DNA of 64,000 nt from Monosporascus cannonballus (taxonomy: Eukaryota; Ascomycota; Sordariomycetes; Xylariales), in the NCBI GenBank assembly GCA_004154925.1, contig QJNS01000007.1, positions 1-64,000 on the forward strand, written 5' to 3'. Made by a program: the position numbers and the translations under genes. The notes under the pieces were generated by a model that ran no database searches, was not told the DNA's origin, and saw only the letters and a program-made list of their open reading frames with translations. The stretch's first letter is position 1. Every line of letters begins with the position of its first letter. This document shows positions 1 through 9,704 of the stretch, piece by piece.

Positions 1-84
<84 letters not shown>
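1..84. repeat. Uninterrupted poly-C run
   Basis: The first 84 bases are all C. They run directly into coding-looking sequence (GCTGACCCCCGC...). This does not resemble a fungal telomere repeat, which would be CCCTAA units. It is more likely an assembly or sequencing edge artefact, though a genuine homopolymer at a contig end cannot be excluded from sequence alone. Confidence 0.9.
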
Positions 85-85
<1 letters not shown>

Positions 86-870
86 CTGACCCCCGCTACC
101 GCCTCGGCATCTTCATGCACAAGCACCCTGAGGCAAACTCGTCCAAATCCGCGTATTCGATGGCCATCTTCGACCGTCAGGTAAGTTGAACTCTGGTTAG
201 TGGACCCTAGATTAATAGCGACCTATATGTGGGAACTGTTGACCAGAGGCTGTAGAGAAACACGTTAACGTGGCATGACACGCTATTAGAACCCAGCAGC
301 ACGAAACAGGCCGACATCCAACGCTATTAGGCTAATGTGGCCTCGCCCTTCAACCCCCCCCTGCCACCTCTGACTATAAGCGCGGGTTACGACCCTTTAG
401 AATTTCTCTTTGGCAGGGTGCGCAGGGAGGTGCAGAAGGATCGTACTTTATATCAGGTCATGTCCTGGACGATTACAGCCATGGATAGTGTAGACAGACC
501 CATAGGCGCCCCGTCCTCCCCTTGTTTAGACCTCCGCGGGTGGTCGTCGCCCGGTCGGGTGGCACTGACGGAACTGAGAGCAGAATCTTAACCAGATGCT
601 GGGGAGGGAACTCGACATGCAATCGGACATGCGCCGGGCGGTGATCCCTACGTTGCTCGTGTTCCTGATGCCACTTATGTCCCGGGCCTGCGGCGGCCCT
701 GGCAGGACTTCAGCATCGCCAACAGCATAAACATGATATCGCGATTCAGAATCCGGGCGATCGGTGGGCGCGAACTTATGCGCTTTCTGCTCGACCAACA
801 GATAAATGCCTTCAACACCGCACTACTGGGGCAGGTTATTCCTCTCTGGATACAAAACAACTTTTGTATG
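85..870 (+). pseudogene. Unrecognised decayed gene fragment
   Basis: Bases 85-180 read as an open exon (A-D-P-R-Y-R-L-G-I-F-M-H-K...) that stops at a good donor, GTAAGT at 181. Further coding-looking stretches follow in other frames at about 390-500 (DPLEFLFGRVRREVQKDR) and 605-870 (containing GLRRPWQDFSIANSINMIS). No single frame or plausible splicing joins them without stops. I do not recognise the family. The fragment shares its surroundings with the clearly dead oxidase, P450 and ankyrin relics that follow, so a truncated and decayed gene is the best reading. The left end is lost in the poly-C run. Confidence 0.3.
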
Positions 871-1107
871 TAAAGGGGAACGGACTGTTTAGGTTTATAA
901 ATTCGCGCCTCTCGGAATTGGGTATGAAATTGCTGGATAGAATTCAACCCAGGGACTTGGAACTCTGTATCTCCTTTAGCATAGGGGCATGGCAGCTCGG
1001 TGTAGAGGTCCAAGCGCATGGTACACGCCGTAATACTGGTGTGGTTATTTCGCGGTTTGAGAAGATAACAGACGTTTCCTCTCGTCTTATTATTTCTAAT
1101 ATAGCAT

Positions 1108-3085
1108 TTATTTCCATGTTTTACCAACTCGGCAGCGCAGTCCATCCCTTTGTACAGCCCACCAATCACTTCCGACAGCTGTGAGGGCATAAAACAATCC
1201 ATTTGGATCGCACTGATCCTTGACGGCATCTAAAGCTACGTAGTTACTGCCGTAGAATGCCGTTTGCCAATCCGTCGCCTCAAGCCCTCTGTGAGACCCT
1301 GACATCACACACAGAAGCATATAACTGAAGAAAAGTGTATTAACAGGTTGCCTTGACCTGTAGAAGGTCCTAGCCAGAAAGTGAAGGTAGCGAACCCTCC
1401 TTTTATACACGTAAATACAGGTGGAGCTGGGAGAAAAAGGTACCAGGGGTACAGGAAGTAATTCCCGCTAGTGCTGACTGGCTTTACTAGGTCTGACACC
1501 CTCGTTGTCGAAATACGAGCCACCACCCGGCGTTGTGGCTTCCGACGCTGGTATCAATGTATAGGTCATCTTCTCTTGAACCTCAAAGTCCGCTGTGGGG
1601 TTGTCGTAATCCTATGCTCTGTGTAGAATACCCGTTAGCAATTGGATGGGAGGGCACTAGTCAGTTCATGAGGATGAAAGACGAGGAACGAAAATAGATT
1701 ACACGCCGAATACGCCGTCAAATTTAGCTGTGCGCTAAAAGGGATTCACGGAACTGGACTCCCCCAGAAGAGAACTGGGATGCATTGAAGTAGTTTCCCC
1801 CCATGCCGCCGCCGTTGCTGACGATATATATCTAGGAGCCTCCAGTAACGTAGTTGCCGACCCTTTGCTCTCAATCAGAGACCGAGGTATCAGGCTATGC
1901 CCCACTGCCCTGCCCGGTGATGTTGCCAAACGGTATCCTGGTTCTATACGCGCAAAGGAACTTGGAAAACTCTTTGATATTATAGGCTGTCCTCGTCGTT
2001 AGCCTCTTCAGTGCAAACCATGCGGTCACCCTCTTTCTTATTGTATGACTTTCGCGTCAAAGGAAGCTATCGTCGGTTCCAGCAAAGCTTGAAGGTCTCC
2101 CGTCTTAGCCCAGACCTAATTTTGGTCATCAAGACGAACAATCCCTGGGAGAACTACCAGACGCCCCAAGTCCCTGCATCCGCCATAGTCGGAAGGGACA
2201 TAAGAACGTCTGACAACAACGTAGAGTTCATCATCCGAAATTCGCGCACTAGTGAAAGTAATATTTGCGCTTGCGAATTTGAAGTCGGCATGCGCCCTAA
2301 CCGTTGTGGACAGGACAACGGCGTATATGCCGCCACCACCAGCAGGTTGCACCAGTAGAAGTCTTCATTTTCGGTTGTGCTTGAAACCGAGTGTTTGCCA
2401 GTGGCTGTGATCACTACCCACTCAAGTAGTTGGCCAGAACCGAGGCCAAATCTCGAGTTCAAGGACCCATGCCCACCGCCATGCAAGAACCGCCCGCGAT
2501 TCCCACGGTGTCACAATCCCCAACAATGGTCACTATCAGTGCGTCAGCTGCGGAGTAGGCCTCAGATATTTGGACATCTGCACCCAGTTTCAAAGCCTTG
2601 CCTCTATAAGCTGATGAGGAGTAGTTTCGAATAAACTCATATCCTTCAAATGGTGTGCCCAGAGCGCTATCGCGCCCGTTGAGTTGCCGAAGTAGTCATA
2701 ACCGATATTCCGGATGACAAGTAGGATCTATTTATCGGCTCCGAAGCCGGTGGTAGTCTGGTAATCCTCGATACCCCTGGCGTTGGCAGGGTATTGGAGA
2801 TAAGCGCCGATGACGGTCTGGCTAGAAGGAGCTGTGAAATGATCGCAACTGGCGTTGGCGAAGAAGGGGGTCATGGGGTAGGAGGAAGTTACGCAGTGCG
2901 TATGGGGGTAGTTCCACACAGCCTGCAGGGTCGCGCAGGCATCCGCACCGTACGCTTCCGGTGCGCCAGAGTGGCAGACTGAGGTTATGGGAACAGTGGG
3001 TACGAGACGTCCGTCCACTCCCTTATTAGAGGCTGCCCATTCAACACTTGTTGGTCAGCATGTGTCACCAGGGAAGTACCGGCAG
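1108..3085 (-). pseudogene. Decayed FAD-linked (berberine-bridge type) oxidoreductase
   Basis: Read on the minus strand, pieces of a BBE-like FAD oxidase occur in the correct order but in shifting frames. The N-terminal CRYFPGDTC lies near 3085 and is followed by an in-frame TGA where the family usually has Trp. Next come DGRLVPTVPI (about 3010), NASCDHFTAPSSQ (about 2840), VIRNIGYDYFGNSTG (about 2700), HGGGHGSLNSRFGLG (about 2480) and TTVRAHADFKFASANITF (about 2300). The BBE C-terminal segment DWQTAFYGSNYVALDAVK then FYALTAVGSDWW lies at 1115-1290. Family members of about 550-600 residues are secreted and oxidise alcohols or ring-close secondary metabolites. The usual FAD-attaching His of the R-N-x-G-H-D motif is Tyr here. 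Many stops and frameshifts make this a pseudogene. Identification is firm; exact ends are approximate. Confidence 0.82.
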
Positions 3086-3649
3086 GTGCTGGAATTTGAA
3101 GTTCACATCGAATCTTTTACCGGCTCAGGCGCAGCGTCCTCGGGGAGGGTCGGCAAATCGATCCCAAAAGCGATGGTAGGCCATCACTTGAACGACATCT
3201 GGGTCCAGAGCCAACTGTTAGTGCCACAATTAAAAGAGATGAGTTATACGGACATAAAGAATCCCACTATCTACATCATGCAAGAGTCCACTGTGGTTAT
3301 ATCCCGTATATGTTCTTTAGAGTGGCGGTATAGCTAACAAAACTTGGAAATATAATCATGCTGGTTACGCGCATGGAGGCTGTTGGGTTCAAATTGGAAC
3401 TTCAAACCTTACCTATGCATAGTGAGTCAATATGCTACATGTTACATCTTGACGAGTCTTCCGCGCGATCCGTCCGTATCCCTTGCAATGTGCGCTGGTC
3501 AATTTGGAGTTGGTCAACGTACATTGTGGAAGGAGCTGCAAGAAGGGTACACGGTCATACTCTGCTAGTATGTATATGCGCAAGGCTTCAGTGATGCATA
3601 TATTTAGGTGCGGTAGGTTAGCCCAGGCTTTACGCCAGAGATGCCATTC

Positions 3650-4310
3650 ACACATTTGAGCTCTTCATTTATCCTCTCGACATACTCAGGCGCCCTACCG
3701 AGTTCGGTCAAATACCTAGGAGTGTTTTGGCGAGCGGTGTGCTATGGTATGAGTGAAAGGTTAGTATAAGTCTCAGAGTCTCATAGGCTAAAGATTAATG
3801 TTGGTCTATCTTCCAAAACGATGGCTTGCATGCTATCCCCATTCAACGAGGTAAGGATGTATTTGAACGCGGTCTCATCCTCATCGCCTCTAACATGACG
3901 TAGTGTATGAGGCCCTTCTCGAGGTATTGGGAACTGCCCGCGATACGGTCTCTAACTTCTTTCGCCGCTCGGCAATCTCGCGCCAGGCCTTGATCATAAA
4001 GACCGTAGGTACCAGCCTCAAACTGATCTGGATAGGGCATGGAGCCGGACCTAGTGGATTTGAGAAAGAATAGGCTTTTTGTAGTTAGTGACGAATGGTG
4101 CCATAGCCTGTCACGCACATGCCAAACGGCTTGCCCAAGACGAAGTCTCCTATAACGTCGAAGCCGAACCAGTGGAGAAGGTTTCTCACATGAGACACGT
4201 GATGCGCCTTTGCGTCGGTCTCAATACACTTATCGAGAACCTCGATATGCTGCAACATTTTCTTCTCCTGATAATGGAGGAAGCCGACATCAGTGTCGGG
4301 GTTCATGCAG
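3650..4310 (-). pseudogene. Cytochrome P450 relic
   Basis: On the minus strand, 4085-4306 contains HVRNLLHWFGFDVIGDFVLG followed by KPFG, which resembles the conserved P450 stretch before the F-helix (FDVIGDLxFGxPFG). At 3845-3990, EVRDRIAGSSQYLEKGLIHY is followed by VMLEAMRMRP, matching the K-helix E-x-x-R region. Near 3700, YLTELGRAPEYVERINEEL resembles the stretch after the I-helix. The order of the last two is reversed relative to a normal P450, so more than one copy or a rearrangement may be present. No heme-binding Cys motif (FxxGxRxC) was found. Frames are broken by stops. P450s are ER-bound heme monooxygenases; nothing here could be functional. Confidence 0.5.
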
Positions 4311-4394
4311 TCCAGTACATATATATCTCAGAGGCATAATACTTGCACGAATTTCTGGCTACTTTCGAGCATATACCACATGTTTCCCTTAAGT

Positions 4395-5180
4395 CTCCAC
4401 CCGGCTAGACAACGGTAACTCGGCAAGGAGCATGTCGACGACTCCTCGGTTCAGGCCATTCTCCACATATATAACGGCATCATGGAGAGCCCCGTTGACC
4501 AATCCCTCCTAGTCGTCGCTGTTTCTCTCTTCATGCGTGTTCCTCTCTACGAATTTCCCCTGGAAACTTCTCTACAACCCGTGACATGTTGATTTCTCGT
4601 AGCTGCGTAAAAATGCCACACCCGGCCTCCAGCGCCGTTGCCCAATGGTATGTCTATCATGGATGCCAGGCCCAGACTGCAAGCGAAGCAGGGAGTCTTC
4701 CTCAACGTTATGCGCTAGTGCTATGTGGTGATGAGATGGGCCTCTAGGCTGGCCACCAGTGACGTTGCAGCCCTTGCGAAGAAGCAGTCTGGCAACATAC
4801 AAACAACGGGCGGAGACCGCGGCCAGGAGTGGCCACGGCGAGGTGGAATTCCGCCCCCTATGAAGAGACTCGGGGAAGCATCTCGGAGCCCAGTCGATAA
4901 TCCTCTCGAGTGTGTCGATATCATCATCGTGTGCGATATTCCAAGGGAGGACTGGCTCGTTTGGTTTCACGCTCATACCGAGAGATATCCGAAACATACC
5001 ATTTCAGAATTCCTCATGGAGATATGGGTGAAATCCTTTGCACGTTCTCGTTCGTATTCCATATCTTTATCAACGAGTACTGTGAGATTTAAGACCTGAT
5101 AGTGTCCCGCCGTAGTGTGGGGCCTCACATTTTTCGGCACTTCAGGATCTAATAAGTACGATCTCACCAGTGAAACCTGA
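4395..5180 (-). pseudogene. Ankyrin-repeat protein relic
   Basis: The minus-strand frame 4572-4997 contains a textbook ankyrin core, PLLAAVSARCLYVARLLLRK followed by GCNV. A second one, GALHDAVIYVENGLNRGVVD followed by MLLAE, lies in another frame at about 4420-4500. The segment before them, with WNIAHDDDIDTLERIIDWAP, is also repeat-like. Open stretches are short and frame-shifted, so this is a decayed gene. Ankyrin-repeat proteins of this sort, often with an F-box, are abundant and fast-evolving in filamentous fungi. The function of the ancestor is unknown. The 300 bases between this relic and the permease hold nothing I recognise. Confidence 0.5.
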
Positions 5181-5487
5181 AGGGGCTTTACATATGAGGG
5201 AGAGGTTCAGAACCGTCATGGGGCGTATTTAGCCCTGCAACAACCTGGAGCAGTAGCTCATGTGGCAGGGTCGGCAGCGATGCGTAAGCCATGGTCTCAG
5301 TCAATGAGCTGTGGTTCTGCTTAGTCGTATTTTGGCGAGCGATTTGAAGTGATTGGATGGTTTAACCCTGCCAACTTCTTTTCGAAAGGTCTTCACTTCA
5401 TTCTAATAGCTTTCTACCACACCCGTCTCATGCTAAAAATAGGGGTATCCTGTTTACGTAATTAAGTTTACTAGCTCCGGCTGACTC

Positions 5488-7089
5488 CTAGAAACAAAAC
5501 CAAGTCCCAACCTTCCTCACCCTCTCATTCCACCCTCCCTTTTCGGGTTCGATATCATCCTTCGTATACACATCAGTGACGAGGTCCATTTCGCTCGCCC
5601 TCCTGAACTTCGTCTTCTTCACTAACTTCCACACGACGATCATGAGCGCGAAAACCGGCAATTCGATATAGTAACTGACGAAATCGACCGGGCTGAACTT
5701 AGGACTGAAGCTCGACCACCCCTGCACCAGGACGAGGAGGCTGTTCAAGACGACGGCGGCGATGGGGCCCCAGGGGTAAGTCCAGTTCTTGAAGGGCAAC
5801 AGGTGCTCTTTGCCTTGGGCTTTTATGCCCGCTCGGAATCGCAGCGATGCAATGCCGATGGTGATCCACGAAAGTTGGTTGCTGACGCCGATAATGGCTT
5901 GAAGCCAGGACCACAGCTGGCCGGCACCGATGAAGGAAGCGCCGAACAACAGGCCAGAAATGACCGAAGTAAAGAGAACGGCTACCCAGGGTACCTGGAA
6001 GCGCGTGAGGTGGCTGAAGAACTTCGGCGCATGCCCGTTAACGGATAGCGTATACATCAAACGTGATCCGGCGAAGAGGGCATGATTTCCCGCCGAAATA
6101 ACACTGGTCATGATGACGGCATTCATGAACGAGCCAGCGACTTTGGAACCAGCCATCTGAAACGCGATCGTAAATGGAGACGTCCGAGTCTCCTTGTTCA
6201 TTAGGCCTGGGTAGGTGTAAGGGACGTTTAGACCGATCAGCAGCGTCGAGAGAAGGTAGAAGATGACGATCCGCCAGAACACATTCTTGACAACCCGCGG
6301 CAGCTGTCGCGCCGGATCCTTCGTTTCACCCGCCGTGATGGCAATGGACTCGGTGCCTCCGTATGCGAAAGAAGCCGTCACGAACACGCTCGCGAAGCCG
6401 CCAAATCCGCCCACGAACGGCGCCCCGGGGATATTCCAGTTCCTTCCGCCGATGTACTCCCCGGACGTGTTCGCGCCGCAGTTCACCGCGATGCTCAGGA
6501 CGATGAAGACGACGATTGTGACGACCTTGAGGATGCAGAGCCAGTACTCGAGCTCGCCGTAGGCGCGCACGTCGACGATGTTGGCCAGGACGATGAGGAA
6601 CCACACGATTAGGCCGAGCGCGTACCAGGGGAAGTCGTCGGTCCAGTACTGCATGAGCAGCTGCAGCGCGACGAGGTCGGCGGCCGTCGCGACGGCGTCG
6701 TTGAACCAGTAGTTCCAGGTGATGGCGAAGCCGAAGGCGTCGTCGACGAAGCGCGTAGCGAAGGTGCAGAAGCTGCCGGCGACCGGCACGTATGCGGCCA
6801 TCTCGCCGAGGCACAGCATCGTGACAAAGACGATGGCGCCGACGATGGCGTAGCAGATCAGCAGCGCCGCCGGCCCGCCCGTCGCTAGCGACCTACCCGT
6901 GCCGAGGAACAGTCCCGTGCCGATGGTGCCGCCGATGGCTATCATCTGGACCTGGCGCGCGGACAGCGATCGCCGCAGCCTGTCCTCGGCCACGGGATGG
7001 CGCGATGACCCGGTGTCAGAAGCATCAGCTACGCCGTGGGGGGAGCCGCTGCTAGGCACACCCTTCTCGTAATCGGGGTCCATGGCCAT
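5488..7089 (-). CDS. Amino-acid permease, fungal AAT family
   Basis: This is an intact single-exon gene of 533 residues. It belongs to the APC superfamily, fungal AAT branch: plasma-membrane proton-coupled amino-acid uptake with 12 membrane spans. The first span carries the family motif MIAIGGTIGTGLFLGTG. Further landmarks are GEMAAYVPVAGSF and the loop with FAYGGTESIAITAGETKDPA (transporter helix 6). The protein ends in aromatic residues and a Cys (WFCF), like other fungal permeases whose C-terminal Cys is palmitoylated. The soluble N terminus is rich in Ser and Asp. The start was set at the ATG at 7089 (Met-Ala-Met-Asp-Pro); a second ATG lies at 7083. Upstream in-frame sequence to 7125 has only a TTG. 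Substrate specificity cannot be read from sequence. The C terminus is complete. Confidence 0.95.
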   Translation of the reverse strand: MAMDPDYEKGVPSSGSPHGVADASDTGSSRHPVAEDRLRRSLSARQVQMIAIGGTIGTGLFLGTGRSLATGGPAALLICYAIVGAIVFVTMLCLGEMAAYVPVAGSFCTFATRFVDDAFGFAITWNYWFNDAVATAADLVALQLLMQYWTDDFPWYALGLIVWFLIVLANIVDVRAYGELEYWLCILKVVTIVVFIVLSIAVNCGANTSGEYIGGRNWNIPGAPFVGGFGGFASVFVTASFAYGGTESIAITAGETKDPARQLPRVVKNVFWRIVIFYLLSTLLIGLNVPYTYPGLMNKETRTSPFTIAFQMAGSKVAGSFMNAVIMTSVISAGNHALFAGSRLMYTLSVNGHAPKFFSHLTRFQVPWVAVLFTSVISGLLFGASFIGAGQLWSWLQAIIGVSNQLSWITIGIASLRFRAGIKAQGKEHLLPFKNWTYPWGPIAAVVLNSLLVLVQGWSSFSPKFSPVDFVSYYIELPVFALMIVVWKLVKKTKFRRASEMDLVTDVYTKDDIEPEKGGWNERVRKVGTWFCF

Positions 7090-8513
7090 GGCTAGCTGAG
7101 TCGATGTTTTCGCTATGAGAAGCAAATGCCCAGCTCAGGGTACCACGAATGACTACTCCGTCGAGAGAGATACATAGGAAGGAATATAAACCAGCGAACC
7201 GCAAGCACGTCATTCTTGGCGAAGATTACACGTGGGGTACTAGATCTTATATAAGGCGGGATTTACGTGAAGACATTGCTCCTTAAGGAAGGTGTTTAAT
7301 ATACCATCGAATAGTTCCAAAAATGATCTTCACCTAGGTATCTGATGCTGGAAGTGGGGAACGTTTATCTCTGCTTACTATGCATTTACAACTCCCAGGA
7401 GCATTCTTTTGTTAGTTACCTCCATCCTGATCCACCGTACGATCAGGTAAAATCTTACCCAAATTTGTATACGAGTAAACATTTTAGTGCGTTTGGCCAA
7501 AATGTTCATGTATATTTCTTATAATATCTATAAATATCTATATTCTAGCCTTAAAATGCATCTCGCGGTCCAGCGAAGCAACTAACAAAGGAGACCCCTG
7601 GGCGTTTGTACTGTACTTTCCCAGCAAGGGACTGGGACACCGTTGATGACTGCTCAGCCAGGAACTACGCAATCTAGGGATTGGGCTGTTGCTATAAAGC
7701 GTCTCTGGGCTACCTAGTGCTACCACTAACAATCAGGTTTCCCCGCATACTGGAGCAAAACCTCGAGACGCTACCCGTGATCTTGCAAGAAATATTCACG
7801 GCGACCGGCTTCCTATCTACCTACCATGAGACCATGGATATAACAAGGTTGCTTATACTGTAATGCAGGTTCAAAAAGAAACTTAATCCATCTCCATCCC
7901 CATGGGCGTGGATTGCATGCATGTGACTCACTGGGCGCGATGGTACCTCCTTAGCTGCTACCCGATAATCCACCAATTGACCCCATTCCAATACCTCCAC
8001 AGCCCCGTATCGAAGGCCGCCACCATAGCATCTTCAAGGGAATGCCGTAGGCTTGCTTCTGGGTGCCCATCACGATCCGCAAAATCCATAACCAAGGGGG
8101 GCCTCTTCAAGACTGTTATCCCGTTCGATGAGCAAACCGGACGGCGAAGTTAGCCTTGTTCGACCATTTAAATGGCCTGTTTCTAGATGGAGCTGACCTT
8201 GTTACGTCGGCTGTCCTGCGAAACGACTAGCAAAGAAGAAGGAGAAGTCGGGACACTTCGCCGTCTCTGTATAGCCGGACTACATCGTGCGCGACTTGCG
8301 GATTATGTTCGGTAAAGGGCGAGGGACTTGCGCAGTATGCACTAAAGAAAAGCGCGCGCCCAGCAGCCCCCCAAAGGATCCACAATAGTTTCCAAGCCGG
8401 TCCCTGAATCCTCCAGGCCGCACCAACCGCAATCAGGATATTACGATATGGAAGGATTCTTCTCATGTTGGTGGTACCCTTGTCCAATAGACTACTAGGC
8501 AGTCTGATGCTTT
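7090..8513. other. Gene-poor stretch with a short coding-like fragment
   Basis: No intact gene is supported. The minus strand at about 7960-8110 has a short stretch, VMDFADRDGHPEASLRHSLE followed by DAMVAAFDTGLWRYWNG, that looks coding but is closed by stops on both sides. The minus-strand frame 8227-8487 (about 86 codons) ends 27 bases short of the LanC-like stop and matches nothing I know. Bases 7480-7560 are AT-rich. The promoter of the permease must lie just above 7089. Confidence 0.5.
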
Positions 8514-9704
8514 TCAGACATCATTGTACCCGATGCAAGTCCTCGCCGCGTTTTTGTCAGCGAGCGCCCAAACCCAAGCTCGACCAGCTTCACCCGTATA
8601 CAGCCCCACGAATGCATCATCCCGACCGGCATCTTGCAACCAGCCTTTATCTACACCCCGCGACTGATCCGCCTCGGCGTTCGCCTCAGTAGTGGAATAC
8701 GCCAGTAGCTTCTCGAATCTATCATCATCTGGTTGTGTGAATGCGAGAGCGTTGCCGACGATGCCGTGACAGAGACATGGTGGCTTAGTTAACAATCCCC
8801 GATTCCAGACGTCGGCTCGACCTTTCTCCACAACCGCCTCGATCTTCTTCTGGAGATCAGGTGGGAAATAGGTTGCGATGGAGCTTAAAGATATGATGAA
8901 TCCGGGACTGCCGTGACAGAATTGGACGAGCCGATCGTCATGGTTCGAATACTCCTTCCGCGCTGAAGAAGGGAAGTTGCCGCTCGGGTACTGCATTTTG
9001 AGCAGCGCTTCCACGAGATCCTCAAGGCCCGACGGATGGTTTTGTGTGCGGGACAGGACTATTTGCGTGATGATGCCGATATATCCATGCGCAGCACCCA
9101 GATATTCCTTTCCGTGCCACGTCCATGGTAGAGGCGTGTCTAGGATGCATTTGATTGTCCGCTCAATAGTCTGCGTCAATGCTGCTGTGACGGCCTCAGA
9201 GCCCGACTGGGTCTCGAAATGGGATCGGCATAAACGTAGAAGATACAAGTATCCGGCACGTCCGTAAAGCCATTCGTTCGAGCCTTCACTACTTCCATTG
9301 ATGGTCTTCTCGTAGGCGCAAATCCGTTTTGCCAGATCCACCTCGCTGTGCATGATACTCCGCAATGCCAAGGAGGCGAGCAGCTCATTAGCAATACCAC
9401 AGTGGTTTGGATCGGGCGAGCTTTCGCGAACTTGAAGGCCTAGCTTGAGATATTCCCCCGCCCAGTTGCGATATGATTGCCGCTTGAACGTGGTTTCAGG
9501 GTATAATAAAGAAATACGGTAGAAGAGATATGCAATGGAGGTCGGGCCACTGTAAAGACCACTGAAAGACCAACCCGTTGAGCACGTGTGCACCGGAGGG
9601 TTGTAAGTGACGATGCGAGTAATGGATTTGAGGAATTCGTCATGAAAGTGCGGTGTTTTGCCCGCCTCTCGGTGATGAGCGAAATAACGACCCGAACGAG
9701 GCAT
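8514..9704 (-). CDS. LanC-like (LANCL) protein
   Basis: The protein has 396 residues in one open frame. The LanC fold is an alpha/alpha toroid built from glycine-rich hairpins. The repeats are visible as SGLYSGPTSIAYLF (48-61), LYGRAGYLYLL (146-156), GAAHGYIGI (203-211), FCHGSPGFIISL (262-273), LCHGIVGNALAF (311-322) and GLYTGEAGRA near the end. Zinc ligands typical of LanC are present: Cys263 with His264, and Cys312 with His313. Bacterial LanC cyclises lanthionines. Eukaryotic LANCL proteins add glutathione to dehydroamino acids. No peptide precursor gene was seen nearby, so a LANCL-type housekeeping role is more likely than lantibiotic synthesis. The ATG at 9704 is chosen; a hydrophobic in-frame extension exists upstream (see findings). 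It could be expressed from a spliced upstream exon. Confidence 0.88.
   Translation of the reverse strand: MPRSGRYFAHHREAGKTPHFHDEFLKSITRIVTYNPPVHTCSTGWSFSGLYSGPTSIAYLFYRISLLYPETTFKRQSYRNWAGEYLKLGLQVRESSPDPNHCGIANELLASLALRSIMHSEVDLAKRICAYEKTINGSSEGSNEWLYGRAGYLYLLRLCRSHFETQSGSEAVTAALTQTIERTIKCILDTPLPWTWHGKEYLGAAHGYIGIITQIVLSRTQNHPSGLEDLVEALLKMQYPSGNFPSSARKEYSNHDDRLVQFCHGSPGFIISLSSIATYFPPDLQKKIEAVVEKGRADVWNRGLLTKPPCLCHGIVGNALAFTQPDDDRFEKLLAYSTTEANAEADQSRGVDKGWLQDAGRDDAFVGLYTGEAGRAWVWALADKNAARTCIGYNDV

Noticed and set aside
1..84. Telomere
   Set aside because: Pure C, with no TTAGGG/CCCTAA periodicity.
8514..9704. Lantibiotic-type gene cluster around the LanC-like gene
   Set aside because: No dehydratase, precursor peptide, protease or exporter gene nearby; eukaryotic LANCL is the simpler reading.
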